Positions 10,995 through 25,235 are shown, counted from the stretch's first letter. The stretch: 64,000 bases of DNA from Gilliamella apicola (GCF_003202915.1 NZ_QGLP01000003.1:62001-126000), one strand, 5' to 3'. Translations and numbers: made by a program. Notes: a model not told the origin generated them from the sequence alone.

Positions 10995-11864
10995 TTAACC
11001 TGAAACAGCAGCTGCACCAGATACAATATCAATTAATTCATTTGTGATAGCACCTTGACGGGCTTTGTTATACACAATTTGTAATTCATTAATTAAATTT
11101 GCACCATTATCTGTTGCTGCTTTCATGGCCACCATTCTTGCTGCTTGTTCACTCGCTAAATTGTCAACCACCGCTTGATAGACTTGTGATTCAATATAGC
11201 GACGTAAAATCACATCTAATAATGATTTTGCATCCGGCTCATAAATATAATCCCACGATGAAGCTTTAAGTTCTTTATCTTCTGAAGCTGGTAATGGTAA
11301 TAATTGCTGTATTGTCGGCTTTTGCGACATGGTATTAATAAATTTATTGGTTACAATATATAATCTATCAATTTTACCGTTGTCATATGCCTCTAGCATT
11401 GTTTTTACCGGACCAATTAAATCAGATAAAGTTGGTTCGTCACCTAAATTAGTTACTTGGGTTAAAATATTCGTTTTTACTGAAGAGAAAAACGACACCC
11501 CGCGTGAACCAATTAAAGCCACATCGGCTTCAACACCTTTCTCTTGCCATGCTGACATATCAGCAATAACCGTTTTGAAAAGATTGATATTTAATCCACC
11601 ACATAAACCACGATCGGTCGAAATGATAAGATAGCCAACTCGTTTTACATCCCTTTCTTCTAAGTAGGGATGTTTGGCGCCTATTTGAGCTAACGCTAAA
11701 TGTCCAATTACTTCACGAATCATTTCTGCATATGGACGGCTAGCGGCCATTCTGTCCTGCGTTTTACGCATTTTAGAATTGGCTACCATTTCCATCGCTT
11801 TAGTGATCTTTTGCGTACTTTGGATACTGGCAATTTTCGTTCTAATCTCTTTTGCATTAGCCAT
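10995..11864 (-). CDS. atpG: ATP synthase F1 gamma subunit
   Basis: A 289-residue rotor shaft subunit. The conserved N-terminal helix [20 protein letters not shown] and the C-terminal helix ([18 protein letters not shown]) form the antiparallel coiled coil inside the alpha3beta3 ring. It begins 14 nt after atpA. No oddities. Confidence 0.98.
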   Translation of the reverse strand: MANAKEIRTKIASIQSTQKITKAMEMVANSKMRKTQDRMAASRPYAEMIREVIGHLALAQIGAKHPYLEERDVKRVGYLIISTDRGLCGGLNINLFKTVIADMSAWQEKGVEADVALIGSRGVSFFSSVKTNILTQVTNLGDEPTLSDLIGPVKTMLEAYDNGKIDRLYIVTNKFINTMSQKPTIQQLLPLPASEDKELKASSWDYIYEPDAKSLLDVILRRYIESQVYQAVVDNLASEQAARMVAMKAATDNGANLINELQIVYNKARQGAITNELIDIVSGAAAVSG

Positions 11865-11878
11865 TTGTTACCTCACCC

Positions 11879-13420
<1,542 letters not shown>

Positions 13421-13431
13421 TATCAGTCCCC

Positions 13432-13965
13432 TTAAGACTGTAGAACGTCATTTAGTCGATTTAGACGTCCTCTGATACTACTATCAATAACCATATCGCC
13501 CGTACGAATAATAAAACCAGAAATGAGCGATTTATCAATATGACATTTTAGTTTTACTTTTCGTGATAAACGTTTTTCGACAGCGACAGAAATTTTATTA
13601 AGTTGTTCATTGGTTAGCTCATTGGCAGAAATTACATCAACGTCTGCTTGCGCTTCTTTATCTAAACAGTATTGCTCAAACAATGTTAACACTTCAGGAA
13701 GAAGCGATAAGCGTTTGTTTTCAGCCATAACCTTAATAAAATTAGTGCTATACTCATCAAGTACATCTTTACAGATGTTGATGAGTAAGTTAGCCACTGA
13801 ATCGGTTTTCATGTCAGATGTTAAAACACTTCTGATTTGAGCATCTTTGCTCACTTCAGCGGTTAACACTAACATTTTATGCCATGATTCGATGCTATTT
13901 TTTTCAACAGCAAAGTCGAAAGCGGCTTTAGCATAAGGGCGAGCAATCGTAATTAAGTCAGCCAT
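13432..13965 (-). CDS. atpH: ATP synthase F1 delta subunit
   Basis: A 177-residue peripheral-stalk subunit (OSCP homologue). It has an N-terminal helical domain beginning [16 protein letters not shown] and the C-terminal signature [19 protein letters not shown]. It links the b-dimer to the top of F1. It lies 13 nt after atpF in the operon. Confidence 0.97.
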   Translation of the reverse strand: MADLITIARPYAKAAFDFAVEKNSIESWHKMLVLTAEVSKDAQIRSVLTSDMKTDSVANLLINICKDVLDEYSTNFIKVMAENKRLSLLPEVLTLFEQYCLDKEAQADVDVISANELTNEQLNKISVAVEKRLSRKVKLKCHIDKSLISGFIIRTGDMVIDSSIRGRLNRLNDVLQS

Positions 13966-13978
13966 TGCTCTATTCTCC

Positions 13979-14449
13979 TTATAGTTCAGCTACGAGTTTA
14001 TCAATGATGTCGCTGTTAGCGGCTTCATTAACAGAACGTTCAATAATTTTTTCTGCACCGGCAATAGCGAGTGTAGCGACTTGTTGTTTAAGCTCTTCTC
14101 TAGCGCGTTTACGCTCAGCTTCAACTTCAGCAAGCCCTTGAGCAACAATCCTTTCTTTTTCACGAGAAGCTTCTTGTTGTGCTTCTTCAAGAATGGCTGC
14201 TTTGCGTTTATTCGCTTGCTCAATAATTGCATTAGCCTCAACCTTAGCCTGTTGCATTATGTCAGATGTATTTGCTTTGGCTAATTCCAAATCTTTTTTT
14301 GCTGTTTCTGCTGAAGCTAATCCTTCTGCTATCTCTTTTTGGCGTTTTTCAATCGCTCGGATAACTGGAGGCCAAACAAACTTCATACAGAACCAAACAA
14401 ACAATACAAATGTAATTGCTTGGCCGAGGAGAGTTGCGTTCATATTCAT
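13979..14449 (-). CDS. atpF: ATP synthase Fo b subunit
   Basis: A 156-residue stator subunit with one N-terminal membrane helix (about residues 5-25, ending [12 protein letters not shown]) followed by a long charged Ala/Glu/Lys-rich coiled coil, as expected for the peripheral stalk dimer. Same length as the E. coli b subunit. It starts 24 nt after atpE. Confidence 0.97.
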   Translation of the reverse strand: MNMNATLLGQAITFVLFVWFCMKFVWPPVIRAIEKRQKEIAEGLASAETAKKDLELAKANTSDIMQQAKVEANAIIEQANKRKAAILEEAQQEASREKERIVAQGLAEVEAERKRAREELKQQVATLAIAGAEKIIERSVNEAANSDIIDKLVAEL

Positions 14450-14473
14450 GAGACAATTCCTCTTAAATTATTA

Positions 14474-14731
<258 letters not shown>

Positions 14732-14737
14732 TTAAAA

Positions 14738-15529
<792 letters not shown>

Positions 15530-15610
15530 TTACCTATTTCTAAAAATGAACACTACAGATTTTGTCTTACTTAAAAGGTACGAACAATCACTGCAATAAC
15601 CGAAGCTATT

Positions 15611-15641
15611 ATTTTAACCCCAATCACCTATAATAAGTCAA
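15611..15641 (-). promoter_or_regulatory. Possible sigma70 promoter of the atp operon
   Basis: On the minus strand TTGACT (15636-15641) is followed by TAAAAT (15611-15616), with 19-nt spacing that is longer than ideal. It lies about 90 nt upstream of atpB in the 248-nt space after glmM, where no open reading frame is evident. Confidence 0.45.
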
Positions 15642-15768
15642 CAACTGATTAAAAAAATAAAGAATTTAGACACTTTTTCATAATATTGTGTAAATATTGA
15701 AAGTATTACTAAATCAGTCCAATAAAGATATTATTCATCAATAGTCGAATGAATGACGAAAAAATAGG

Positions 15769-17106
15769 CTAATTTGAAGCTTCAACTGCATTGGCGATTT
15801 GTTCCGCTAATTTTTGCACTTCAGATTGATTGCTACCTTCCACCATCACACGGATAAGTGGCTCAGTACCTGATTTACGAATTAAAACACGCCCTTCATT
15901 ACCAAGTTGCTTTTCTGCGTGTTCAATTGCAGATTTTACCGCTGCATTAGTTAGTGGGTCATGTTTTCCGGCAAAACGGATATTTATTAGTACTTGAGGT
16001 AGCATTGTCATGCCACTGCATAAATCGGCTAATGACATATCATTGCGTATCATGGCTGCTAGCACCTGTAACCCAGCAACAATTCCATCACCAGTAGTGG
16101 TTTTATCTAGTAATAGAACATGACCTGAATTTTCTGCGCCTAATCGCCAATTTTTTTCAACCAACATTTCAAGTACATAGCGGTCGCCAACTTTTGCTCT
16201 TACAAAAGGAATGCCAAGATTTTTAAGGGCGATTTCCAGTCCCATGTTACTCATCAAAGTGCCGACAACGCCGCCTTTAAGCTGACCTTGCCTTAAAGCT
16301 TCACGGGCAATGATGTAAATAATTAAATCACCGTCAATTCTATTTCCTTGATGATCAACCATAATAATGCGATCACCATCACCATCGAGGGCAAAGCCTA
16401 AATCGGCTTTTTCTTCAAGAACCCGTTTGGTTAATGCTTTTACGTCAGTCGCACCACAATTTTCATTAATATTGACACCATCAGGCTCACAACCAATTTT
16501 AATTACTGTCGCACCGAGCTCACGCAGTACTTTTGGGGCGATGTGGTAGGTGGCACCATTGGCACAATCTACCACAATTTTTAAACCTGCTAGACTTAAA
16601 TCATGATCAAAAGTACTTTTGCAAAATTCGATATAGCGACCAGCGGCATCAGTGATTCGGCTTGCACGGCCAAGTTGTTTTGATTCAACACAATCAATCT
16701 GTTTTTCGAGTTGTGCTTCGATTTCTAACTCAATAGCATCATCGAGTTTGCGGCCTTCAGTTGAGAAAAATTTAATACCATTGTCATAAAAAGGATTGTG
16801 GGATGCAGAAATAACCACACCCGCATCAGCGCGAAATGTACGAGTTAGATAAGCAATGGCCGGCGTTGGCATTGGACCAGTAAAAGCGGCGGCAACACCA
16901 GCCGAGGCAAATCCGGCTTCTAATGCTGATTCAAGCATATAACCTGAAATACGGGTATCTTTACCGATGAGGACTTTTTTAACACCATCTTTAGCTAGTA
17001 CTCGCCCAACGGCCCAACCTAATTTGAGCGCAAAATCAGGAGTAATAGGATACTCTCCAACTTTTCCACGAATACCATCTGTACCAAAATATTTCCGATT
17101 AGACAT
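15769..17106 (-). CDS. glmM: Phosphoglucosamine mutase GlmM
   Basis: A 445-residue alpha-D-phosphohexomutase that converts glucosamine-6-phosphate to glucosamine-1-phosphate for UDP-GlcNAc, and so for peptidoglycan and LPS. The active-site phosphoserine loop [15 protein letters not shown] lies near residue 100, the metal-binding DGDGDR in domain 3 and the phosphate-binding [12 protein letters not shown] at the C-terminus. It starts [17 protein letters not shown] as in the family. In E. coli it follows folP; here it lies 92 nt after tyrA, another gene order. Confidence 0.97.
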   Translation of the reverse strand: MSNRKYFGTDGIRGKVGEYPITPDFALKLGWAVGRVLAKDGVKKVLIGKDTRISGYMLESALEAGFASAGVAAAFTGPMPTPAIAYLTRTFRADAGVVISASHNPFYDNGIKFFSTEGRKLDDAIELEIEAQLEKQIDCVESKQLGRASRITDAAGRYIEFCKSTFDHDLSLAGLKIVVDCANGATYHIAPKVLRELGATVIKIGCEPDGVNINENCGATDVKALTKRVLEEKADLGFALDGDGDRIIMVDHQGNRIDGDLIIYIIAREALRQGQLKGGVVGTLMSNMGLEIALKNLGIPFVRAKVGDRYVLEMLVEKNWRLGAENSGHVLLLDKTTTGDGIVAGLQVLAAMIRNDMSLADLCSGMTMLPQVLINIRFAGKHDPLTNAAVKSAIEHAEKQLGNEGRVLIRKSGTEPLIRVMVEGSNQSEVQKLAEQIANAVEASN

Positions 17107-17198
17107 GTTATTTCCTCATACTGAAATTTTTTATTTAACCAATTGCCAGTTTTATAATGTTAATTTTTTATTTTATAAAAAATGCAAGCTAAGTAAAC

Positions 17199-18320
17199 TT
17201 ATTCTCGATTGTCATTAGCAAATTTTAATAGCACTTGGCTCTCTTTAATAAAACGCTCGGCATAACGACCAAACCATTTGGTTACTTGATTGAAATTCTC
17301 AATGAATTTGGTTTTATCTCTTTGTTCAATTAATTTAACCATTTGTCCAAAACATTCGTAATAGCGTTTAATTAATTCAATATTATCATCTGACGCCATA
17401 ATGATATCTGCGTAAAGGACCGGATCTTGAGCAAACAAGCGACCAACCATCATTAACTCCAAGCGATAAATAGGTGAAGAGAGGGTAATTAATTGTTCTA
17501 GATCTGCGTGTTCTCGTTGTAAATTTACACCATAGGAAAACGAAGTAAAATGGCGTAATGCTTGGATAAACGACATACATTTATCATGCTCTTTGGCATC
17601 AATTGCACATAAATTAGCCCCCCAAATCCGCATCTGTTCAATTAACCATTGGTATTGTTCAGGGTATCGACCTTGACAGTAAACAATAACTTGTTTGGCT
17701 AAATTTGGCACATCGGGACCAAACATCGGGTGCAAGCCAACCACAGGACCGGTATGTTTAGCCAACATCGCTTGTAAAGGTTTAACTTTGATTGAAGTAA
17801 AATCAGTTAAAATACAATCTTTAGGTAATGGCGGCAATTGTTGAATAATTTCACATGTTTTGTTGATCGGTACTGTAACAATAACGGCAGCAGCATCAGC
17901 AACGACTTCGGCTGCTTGATGCATGGTTTTTGAACCCAAGGTTTTGACTGTATAACCTGACAGGGTAAATAGTCGGGCAAATAGTCTACCCATTTGTCCA
18001 TTACCACCAATGATGACAATCGATCCTTTGCCAGTGTAAACCTTTTTAAAACCTTTGTCGTTTTCACTTATATAAGATTCACGCATTAAGCGGCGTAAAA
18101 TATCTTCAATTAACGCTGATGAAATGCCTAAATTTTCAGCTTCTTGTTTGCGTTTAGCTATCATATCCGCTTCACGTTTAGGATCGTAAATCGGAATTCC
18201 ATGCTCGCTTTTCACTTCCCCAACTTGGGCGACTAATGCTAATCGTTGATTAATTAAAGATAAAATTGATTGATCAACTTCATCAATTTTATCGCGCAAT
18301 GCAAGTAATTCCTTTGACAT
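17199..18320 (-). CDS. tyrA: Bifunctional chorismate mutase/prephenate dehydrogenase TyrA
   Basis: A 373-residue fused enzyme. The N-terminal AroQ-type chorismate mutase (about 1-90, with [20 protein letters not shown] and a YDPKRE motif) is followed by an NAD-binding prephenate dehydrogenase whose Rossmann loop is [16 protein letters not shown] near residue 105. It makes 4-hydroxyphenylpyruvate from chorismate for tyrosine. Length matches E. coli TyrA. It is divergent from xthA across 112 nt. A short inverted repeat TACTGT/ACAGTA lies in that gap but does not match a TyrR box well. Confidence 0.96.
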   Translation of the reverse strand: MSKELLALRDKIDEVDQSILSLINQRLALVAQVGEVKSEHGIPIYDPKREADMIAKRKQEAENLGISSALIEDILRRLMRESYISENDKGFKKVYTGKGSIVIIGGNGQMGRLFARLFTLSGYTVKTLGSKTMHQAAEVVADAAAVIVTVPINKTCEIIQQLPPLPKDCILTDFTSIKVKPLQAMLAKHTGPVVGLHPMFGPDVPNLAKQVIVYCQGRYPEQYQWLIEQMRIWGANLCAIDAKEHDKCMSFIQALRHFTSFSYGVNLQREHADLEQLITLSSPIYRLELMMVGRLFAQDPVLYADIIMASDDNIELIKRYYECFGQMVKLIEQRDKTKFIENFNQVTKWFGRYAERFIKESQVLLKFANDNRE

Positions 18321-18432
18321 ATTCGGTTATCTCTTTATCACAAGTTATAGCTTTTACTGTAATTGCTTAACAGTATAACGTATTTTTGGTAGCATGGGTC
18401 AATTGCAAAATTAAATCAAATACAATAAATTT

Positions 18433-19242
18433 ATGATTAAAGTTATCTCATTTAATATTAATAGTCTACGCGCTAGAATCCATCAATTAGCCGCTATAAT
18501 TGATAAGCATCAACCTGATATAATTGGTTTACAAGAGACTAAAGTTCACAATGATCAATTTCCAGTTGAGGAACTTGCACAGTTTGGTTATCACTTACAT
18601 TATCACGGTCAAAAAGGGCATTATGGCGTAGCATTATTGACTAAGCAAAAACCATTATCGGTACAATGTGGTTTTCCGACCGATGAGGAAGGAGCACAAT
18701 GTCGATTAATTTTAGCAGAGTTGCCAACTAGCCAAGGTAATTTAATGGTTATTAATGGCTATTTTCCCCAAGGTGAAAGTTTACATCATGAAATTAAATA
18801 TCCGGCTAAACGTAAATTTTATCAAGATTTAATCGGGTATATACAATCTCAACAACTTAATAGTCAATTATCACTTATTATTGGCGATATGAATATATGC
18901 CCAACGGATTTAGATATTGGTATTACGGAAGATAGTCGCAAACGATGGTTAAGAACAGGTAAATGTTCATTTTTGCCGGAAGAGCGCGAATGGATAAATA
19001 ATTTAATGGCATTGGGTTATACCGATACTTATCGCCATGCTAACCCAGATTCACAAAGATATTCTTGGTTTGATTATCGTTCGAAAGGCTTTGTTAGCGA
19101 AACCGGATTAAGAATTGATTTAATACTAGCTAGCCAAAAGCTTATGCAATATTGTGGCCAAACCGGTATCGATTACGATATTCGTGGGATGGAAAAACCT
19201 TCAGATCATGCGCCAATTTGGGCTCAATTTGACTTAGATTAA
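18433..19242 (+). CDS. xthA: Exodeoxyribonuclease III XthA
   Basis: A 269-residue AP endonuclease and 3'-5' exonuclease of the exonuclease-endonuclease-phosphatase fold. Visible motifs: [22 protein letters not shown] (metal-binding Glu), [13 protein letters not shown] and the C-terminal [10 protein letters not shown] (catalytic His). It repairs abasic sites and oxidised 3' ends. It is 24 nt upstream of xseA on the same strand, so the two repair genes are probably one transcript. Confidence 0.96.
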   Translation: MIKVISFNINSLRARIHQLAAIIDKHQPDIIGLQETKVHNDQFPVEELAQFGYHLHYHGQKGHYGVALLTKQKPLSVQCGFPTDEEGAQCRLILAELPTSQGNLMVINGYFPQGESLHHEIKYPAKRKFYQDLIGYIQSQQLNSQLSLIIGDMNICPTDLDIGITEDSRKRWLRTGKCSFLPEEREWINNLMALGYTDTYRHANPDSQRYSWFDYRSKGFVSETGLRIDLILASQKLMQYCGQTGIDYDIRGMEKPSDHAPIWAQFDLD

Positions 19243-19266
19243 TCTTTTTACCATAAGGATAATAGT

Positions 19267-20616
19267 ATGCAAAGCAACTCGATTTTATCGGTCAAAGATC
19301 TTAACCAAATCGTTAAAGATTTGCTTTTTGATGCTATTGGACAAATTTGGTTAGTAGGTGAAATTTCAAATTTTTCTCGCCCAGCTTCAGGCCATTGGTA
19401 TTTCACTTTGAAAGATGAAGTTGCTCAAGTGCGTTGTGCCATGTTTCGTAATAGCAATTTTCGTACTGGATTTACCCCGCAAAATGGACAACAAGTGTTA
19501 GTTAATGCTTCGGTAACACTTTATGAAGCCCGTGGTGACTATCAATTAGTTATTAATCAATTACAACCAGCTGGCGCGGGCTTGTTACAACAAAAATTTG
19601 AACAGTTAAAACACAAACTGTCAGAAGAAGGATTATTTGATGAGGTTTATAAAAAGGCGTTGCCTGATAATATTCGTACAGTCGGTATTATTACCTCATC
19701 AACAGGTGCTGCGCTACATGATATCTGTCAAATATTAAACCGACGCGATCCAAGTTTACGGGTGATTATCTATCCAACGCAGGTACAAGGTAGCGAAGCA
19801 CCAGCCCAAATAGCCAGAATGATCCAAATTGCTAATGTTCGCCAAGAATGTGATGTATTAATTGTCGGTCGCGGCGGTGGTTCAATTGAAGATCTTTGGG
19901 CATTTAATGAAGAAGTTGTAGCAAGGGCTATTTTTGCTAGCCAGTTACCGATTGTTAGTGCTGTTGGTCATGAAGTTGATTTTACCATTGCTGATTTTGT
20001 TGCGGATGTACGTGCAGCTACACCATCGGCCGCAGCTGAGTTGGTTAGTCGTGATAAATTAGAACAGGTAAAAAGTTTACAAGTTCAAGAGCAATATTTG
20101 TGTATGGCGGTTGATTATTATTTAATGCGTCGACGAGAATTTTTAAATAAGCGTTATCAGCGATTACAAGCACAGCACCCACAAGCAAAATTAGCAAAAC
20201 AATTAAATCGTTTATTAACTGGTCGTCATGCCTTATTTGAAAATATTCAGCAATACTTATTAAGGCAATCTTATCGCCATAATCTACTTGATAAACGTTT
20301 GGTCGCTATTTCACCACAACATAAAATTATTTATTATGGGCAAAGGCTTGAACAAAAACAGCAACAACTGCTTAATTTGATGCAAAAAAGGCTGACGGAT
20401 GCGAAGCATCAATTTGTACTAAAAACATCTCAGCTCAATAGTGTAAGTCCACTAGCAACATTAGATAGAGGCTACTCAGTAACCACTGATCAGCAACAAA
20501 AAGTAATACGCAGTGTTGAACAGGTATCGGTTGGTGATTTTATTTTAACGCAATTGAAAGCGGGTAAATTAATTAGTCAAATTGTTGAGATTGATAAAAA
20601 GGCTAATTCACAATAG
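19267..20616 (+). CDS. xseA: Exodeoxyribonuclease VII large subunit XseA
   Basis: A 449-residue protein with an N-terminal OB-fold (VGEISNFSRPASGHWYFTLKD), the catalytic core including GRGGGSIEDLWAFNEE and a long C-terminal coiled coil rich in Gln, Lys and Leu. With XseB it degrades single-stranded DNA in both directions. xseB is not in the window. The ribosome site is AAGGAT, 7 nt before the ATG. Confidence 0.96.
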   Translation: MQSNSILSVKDLNQIVKDLLFDAIGQIWLVGEISNFSRPASGHWYFTLKDEVAQVRCAMFRNSNFRTGFTPQNGQQVLVNASVTLYEARGDYQLVINQLQPAGAGLLQQKFEQLKHKLSEEGLFDEVYKKALPDNIRTVGIITSSTGAALHDICQILNRRDPSLRVIIYPTQVQGSEAPAQIARMIQIANVRQECDVLIVGRGGGSIEDLWAFNEEVVARAIFASQLPIVSAVGHEVDFTIADFVADVRAATPSAAAELVSRDKLEQVKSLQVQEQYLCMAVDYYLMRRREFLNKRYQRLQAQHPQAKLAKQLNRLLTGRHALFENIQQYLLRQSYRHNLLDKRLVAISPQHKIIYYGQRLEQKQQQLLNLMQKRLTDAKHQFVLKTSQLNSVSPLATLDRGYSVTTDQQQKVIRSVEQVSVGDFILTQLKAGKLISQIVEIDKKANSQ

Positions 20617-20814
20617 TTGTGTTTAAGTTTGAGAAATTAACTCCTGATAATTTAATCGGAAATTAGCATTTTATTTAGCTATTTTCTTTTTATTAATAAT
20701 CTACATTTTTAATAAAATTTAGTACTCGAAATTGGATAAAATTGCACCTTAAATAATATTAAGGATATAATGTCCAAAAAATTTATAAAAAAATATTAAG
20801 AGAATAAAGTGGTT

Positions 20815-22485
20815 ATGCATCCTCCAATAGGTATTGATTTAGGTACTACCAATAGTTTAATTTGTGTTTGGCAAAATGGTCAATCAACGCTTATTCCCAA
20901 CGCTATCGGCGAAGTGGTTACACCATCGGTTGTCAGCATTGATGAAGATAATTCTATTTTAGTCGGTCATGCTGCTTTATCCCGTTTGACCACACATCCA
21001 AGTCGTAGTGCTGCGGCATTTAAACGGTTTTTAGGATCGAGTAAAGTGTTTACGTTAGGTGATCAAAAATTTACTCCAACCGAGCTTTCGGCCTTAGTTT
21101 TAAAATCACTAAAAGCGGATGCAGAAGCTTTCTTAAAACAAGAAATTCGTGATGTGGTGATTTCAGTTCCCGCTTATTTTAATGATGAGCAACGTAAACA
21201 GACTCGCTTTGCTGCCGAGCTTGCGGGATTAAATGCGGTACGTCTAATTAATGAGCCAACTGCAGCTTCAATGGCGTATGGATTACATGAAGAACAATCA
21301 GGGAATACCTTAGTTTTTGACTTAGGTGGTGGCACTTTCGATGTGACCGTACTGGAATACGCCATGCCTATCATTGAGGTACATGCATCAGCCGGTGACA
21401 ACTACTTAGGTGGTGAAGATTTTACCCATGAAATTGTTAAGGCATGCCTAAGCGAATGGCAGCTGAAACAAGAAGATATTCCAGTTGATGACTATGCGCG
21501 TTTATTAGATTTGGCTGAACAGTTAAAGTGTAAGCTAAGTGGTGAACAGATGCATAATTTGACTTGGTTCTGGCAAGACAAGCAATGGCAATTTTCATTA
21601 AACGAAGTAAGAGCTAAATCAATTTGGTTACCTTTGCTTAATCGATTACGAGCACCTGTTGAACAGGCATTAAGTGATGCTCGCTTAAAAGCTAATGAAC
21701 TTGAACATATTGTCTTAGTTGGCGGTTCATCACAATTGGGTGTGGTTCGTGAGTTAGTGACAAAGTTATTTGGTAAACTCCCTTATCGTCACATCAATCC
21801 AACGACTATTGTGGCACAAGGTGCCGCCGTTCAGGCTGCTTGTCGTTTGCGTGATGCTGATGTTGAAGAGGTTATTTTAACCGATGTCTGTCCATATACA
21901 CTGGGAATTGAAAGTTGTTCTAACAATATTAATGGCTTGTTCTCACCGATTATTGAACGCAATACGGTTGTACCAACTTCAAAAGTAAAAACGTTTTATA
22001 CTTCAAGCCCACAGCAGAAAAATATCATACTTTCGGTTTATCAGGGTGAAAATCCTCGAGTTGAAAATAACGTTCTAATTGATGAATTTGAAGTGCCATT
22101 AACTCCTATGGAAAAAATTCAAGGGATTGATGTTCGCTTTAGTTATGATTTAAATGGATTGCTTGAAGTTGATGTTGTGTTATTGGAAACCGGTGTATTG
22201 CATGGCAAAGTGATTGATCATAGCCCGATAGGATTAACCGATAAACAAAAGCAAGAAAGCCATGACAGATTAGCTGCACTTAAAATTCACCCGCGTGATG
22301 AAATGCCTAATCGAACTTTATTAGCACGATTAGAGCGAGCATGGGCTCAGGCATTAGGTGATGAACGACTACTCATCGGCTCGTATATCCAAGCTTTTAT
22401 GGAAGTCTTAGAACAGCAAAATCCAGAAGAAATCGAGCAAATACGTAGTGAAATAGAGGTAAATCTTAGCGAGCTTAATCGATAA
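20815..22485 (+). CDS. hscC: Hsp70-family chaperone HscC
   Basis: A DnaK-like protein of about 556 residues, the length of E. coli HscC and shorter than DnaK. ATPase motifs: GIDLGTTNS at the start, VPAYFNDEQR, INEPTAASMAYG and DLGGGTFDV; then a substrate domain with a short C-terminal lid. The ATG at 20815 is used; an in-frame GTG two codons earlier is closer to the AAGAG ribosome site. HscC is a specialised Hsp70 linked in E. coli to transcription and stress responses and to the J-like proteins DjlB/DjlC. A J-domain gene sits immediately opposite, convergent. Confidence 0.95.
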   Translation: MHPPIGIDLGTTNSLICVWQNGQSTLIPNAIGEVVTPSVVSIDEDNSILVGHAALSRLTTHPSRSAAAFKRFLGSSKVFTLGDQKFTPTELSALVLKSLKADAEAFLKQEIRDVVISVPAYFNDEQRKQTRFAAELAGLNAVRLINEPTAASMAYGLHEEQSGNTLVFDLGGGTFDVTVLEYAMPIIEVHASAGDNYLGGEDFTHEIVKACLSEWQLKQEDIPVDDYARLLDLAEQLKCKLSGEQMHNLTWFWQDKQWQFSLNEVRAKSIWLPLLNRLRAPVEQALSDARLKANELEHIVLVGGSSQLGVVRELVTKLFGKLPYRHINPTTIVAQGAAVQAACRLRDADVEEVILTDVCPYTLGIESCSNNINGLFSPIIERNTVVPTSKVKTFYTSSPQQKNIILSVYQGENPRVENNVLIDEFEVPLTPMEKIQGIDVRFSYDLNGLLEVDVVLLETGVLHGKVIDHSPIGLTDKQKQESHDRLAALKIHPRDEMPNRTLLARLERAWAQALGDERLLIGSYIQAFMEVLEQQNPEEIEQIRSEIEVNLSELNR

Positions 22486-22497
22486 GTTTTGTAAAAT

Positions 22498-22539
22498 TAT
22501 CCCCTTTAATAATTAGAAAATAGCGTTGTAAAGGGGATA
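22498..22539. terminator. Hairpin between convergent hscC and the J-domain gene
   Basis: A 10-bp perfect stem TATCCCCTTT / AAAGGGGATA with a 22-nt loop lies 13 nt after the hscC stop and 24 nt before the end of the opposing gene. No long T-run is present, so termination efficiency is uncertain. Confidence 0.5.
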
Positions 22540-22562
22540 TTGAGATAACTTATCTTTGCTTA

Positions 22563-25235
22563 TTATTCTGTTATTGGTGGTCCATAACGGTTTGTCTCAT
22601 CGACAGATGAAAGCCAACATGGCGACAATAGAATTGGTAGTGCAAGTGAGGCTGATATAAAATAAAGGATGCCGCTATTATAATAACAGTCATTTAAGCG
22701 TCGTTTTATCGCAAAAATAATATTGATTATTGCAACTCCCCATAATATATCAGTAATAGTATTATCTAAATTTGTTTGGCTCGCACTTATTAGTAGTAAA
22801 AGAATAATTAAACAAGAAAAGCTCATCTGTTTTAAGAAGCCAATTAAATTGGTTCGACCATTCCAGCGCCAAATTTGCCACCACTTATTGGGTGGAAACG
22901 CTTTAGATTTAAGTTTTTTCTGGTGATCCATATTTTTGGCTAGCAGCAATGTTGAGCATAATTTAAGTGTAATATCACTATTTTGTTTAATTTCTATAAG
23001 TGTTTCGATATCATCTTTTTCATATATCGCATCATCTTTATTGAGTTTTTGATTTAAATTTTTTAAGGTGTCTATTTTTTGCAATTCATCATTATTTTTT
23101 TTGAGAGATGACGGAATGGATATTTTTAACCTAAATGATTCGACGATTTTTTGTAACTGGGTATTATCACCAGCTAGCTTTTGTAGTATTTCTTTTAGTT
23201 TTGTTTTTTGATTGGCTTTGTCAAAAACAATTGAATACAGTAACATTAAACTAGTGACAGATTTGTTGGTTAGTTTATTTGCCCATCTTTGTTCAACTAT
23301 TTGCTCAATTTCATCCCAATTAATTTCATCTGATGCGTAGATAACTGCTTCAATTGAATTTGGGTAATTAACCAACATAGAGCCAATCTGTCGATTATCA
23401 CTATCGATAAGATTATATAATTCCGTATCATTTTGCCATTGGTCAGACTTAAAGGTATCTATAAGTGACGCAAGAGGATCACTTTCAGAGAGTAAAAATA
23501 AGTTATCTTTCTCTCGAATAAAGTTGGCAGCTTTAATTGGTGAATCTGCAATACTGATGATTAATAAACAGTAACGATACCATTGCCAATAAGCATTGTT
23601 ATCAGCAGCAATAATTGATTGATTAGGTGATTGGGGTAAGGTGTTGTCTCCTCTAAATTCATAGTAGACAGGCCAATCAAACATCTCCATATTTCGATAA
23701 GCTACATTGTCATATAAATGTAATTTAGCGATAAATGGGATATCATCGAATCTATCGAGCCATAACCGAGCATATAAAAACAGCTCCCCCTCTTCAACAT
23801 TCGGATCAAATTTAGTAGGAATAACTGCATTTTCATCACTTTGATACAACCACTCTGTAAACTCTTGTACTGGTGATAGATTGGTTAGCCACTCAAGGTG
23901 TTGTCTAGCTTGACGCTGTAAATTTTGTAAAATAAATTTTTCAAATTTATCTTCACATGATTCGGCTAAGATCTCTTGCAATAGTTTTTTATTACCGTGA
24001 CGTAACATGATTGCATGTCGGTATAAGCGGTATAATCGGCTGTTACCATCATCACATAATAAGGCATAGATGACTTGTCGATAATTCCAATTATTATCGA
24101 CAGCCCAGCTTATAACAGCTGCAATTTCATCACTGAAATCTTGTTTGTTTAGTTCCAGTAATCGAAAAAGGGTAGATGGTGTAAGTTGAGGAATACTAAA
24201 TATATAGTTTTCAGGATTTTCTGTTTTTAAACAATAAGATTGATTTAATGCAAGAATTAATAATGGCAGATATTCAAACTGATTTTTAGCACACCACAAC
24301 ATTAACCAACCGGTAGCTTTTTCTTGATATTGTGGTAGATGATAGAGTTCTAACCAAAGTAATAAGGCATTATGTTCGTCTTCAAGCAGTGAATATTGCA
24401 TTGCGGCGACTGCTTTCCACTCTTCTTGCTTTTGTTGGTCTTGATTAGGATCTGCAATACAACTTAAAGCATAGTCTAATAATCCTCTATTTGGGGTTTT
24501 ACTAAAATAATGCCAATTGGCTAGTTCTTGCATAAATTCGGAATCATCAGGTAAGTAAACCACGCTATGAATAGATAAATATTCGTTTAATTCCTGAGAT
24601 GGTTTTTCCCAGAAAAGCCATCTAGCACAACGAGCATAATCGATGGTTACATTTTGTACGGCTTTATTTGTTCTTGGTAAGCTGTCATAATCAAAAAAAT
24701 CACCATGATCAATATGATCAAAAAAATTGGTATACATCTCAATGTTGGTGGGAGAATGATTAATGATTTGCTGACGCCAGCGTAAATTATCTGCTAATAT
24801 TTTCACACAAGATAGTGATATCGTTAATGTGTCATAACTGATGTCTAACATCTGCCATTTAGCAATTTCCATTATAGACATTGGGTAATCATAAAATGAA
24901 GCAACAAATTTATGCCACTCATTAACATTATGACAGCGAAGCGGATCGTCGAGTAACGCCTGATAATTATCACAGATTTCTTTGACTTGTCGCTCTTCTT
25001 CGGTAAGTGGTTTAATAACTTCTTCAGTAGGCTGTTCTTGATTTAAATCATCAGTCATTGATTCGGGTGCTTTTGCGTACTGCATAGCTGATTCATAGGC
25101 TTCGCGTAGCGCTTTAAAACCATCAGGATCAGTTTCTGGATGATATTCCGGCAGTTTTGCTCGATAAGCTTGTCGAATCAGCGCGATATCGGTAGTTTTC
25201 TCAATTGCTAATAATTGCCAAAAATTGTTATTCAT
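22563..25235 (-). CDS. Large J-domain protein, probable HscC co-chaperone (DjlB/DjlC-like)
   Basis: An 890-residue protein. The N-terminal J-like domain (about 1-50, NNFWQLLAIEKTTDIALIRQ onward) carries HPE where the canonical J-domain has HPD. A long Trp- and Leu-rich helical middle follows, then a C-terminal segment with about three membrane helices (residues ~800-885) and RRLNDCYYNSG resembling a DUF805-type motif. E. coli HscC has adjacent J-like partners with a similar build, so a co-chaperone role is inferred from context. The start at 25235 overlaps the upstream gene's stop by 4 nt (ATGA), indicating translational coupling. Confidence 0.82.
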   Translation of the reverse strand: MNNNFWQLLAIEKTTDIALIRQAYRAKLPEYHPETDPDGFKALREAYESAMQYAKAPESMTDDLNQEQPTEEVIKPLTEEERQVKEICDNYQALLDDPLRCHNVNEWHKFVASFYDYPMSIMEIAKWQMLDISYDTLTISLSCVKILADNLRWRQQIINHSPTNIEMYTNFFDHIDHGDFFDYDSLPRTNKAVQNVTIDYARCARWLFWEKPSQELNEYLSIHSVVYLPDDSEFMQELANWHYFSKTPNRGLLDYALSCIADPNQDQQKQEEWKAVAAMQYSLLEDEHNALLLWLELYHLPQYQEKATGWLMLWCAKNQFEYLPLLILALNQSYCLKTENPENYIFSIPQLTPSTLFRLLELNKQDFSDEIAAVISWAVDNNWNYRQVIYALLCDDGNSRLYRLYRHAIMLRHGNKKLLQEILAESCEDKFEKFILQNLQRQARQHLEWLTNLSPVQEFTEWLYQSDENAVIPTKFDPNVEEGELFLYARLWLDRFDDIPFIAKLHLYDNVAYRNMEMFDWPVYYEFRGDNTLPQSPNQSIIAADNNAYWQWYRYCLLIISIADSPIKAANFIREKDNLFLLSESDPLASLIDTFKSDQWQNDTELYNLIDSDNRQIGSMLVNYPNSIEAVIYASDEINWDEIEQIVEQRWANKLTNKSVTSLMLLYSIVFDKANQKTKLKEILQKLAGDNTQLQKIVESFRLKISIPSSLKKNNDELQKIDTLKNLNQKLNKDDAIYEKDDIETLIEIKQNSDITLKLCSTLLLAKNMDHQKKLKSKAFPPNKWWQIWRWNGRTNLIGFLKQMSFSCLIILLLLISASQTNLDNTITDILWGVAIINIIFAIKRRLNDCYYNSGILYFISASLALPILLSPCWLSSVDETNRYGPPITE

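Noticed and set aside
18321-18432. Inverted repeat upstream of tyrA considered as a TyrR box
   Set aside because: TACTGT/ACAGTA with 9-nt spacing does not fit TGTAAA-N6-TTTACA.
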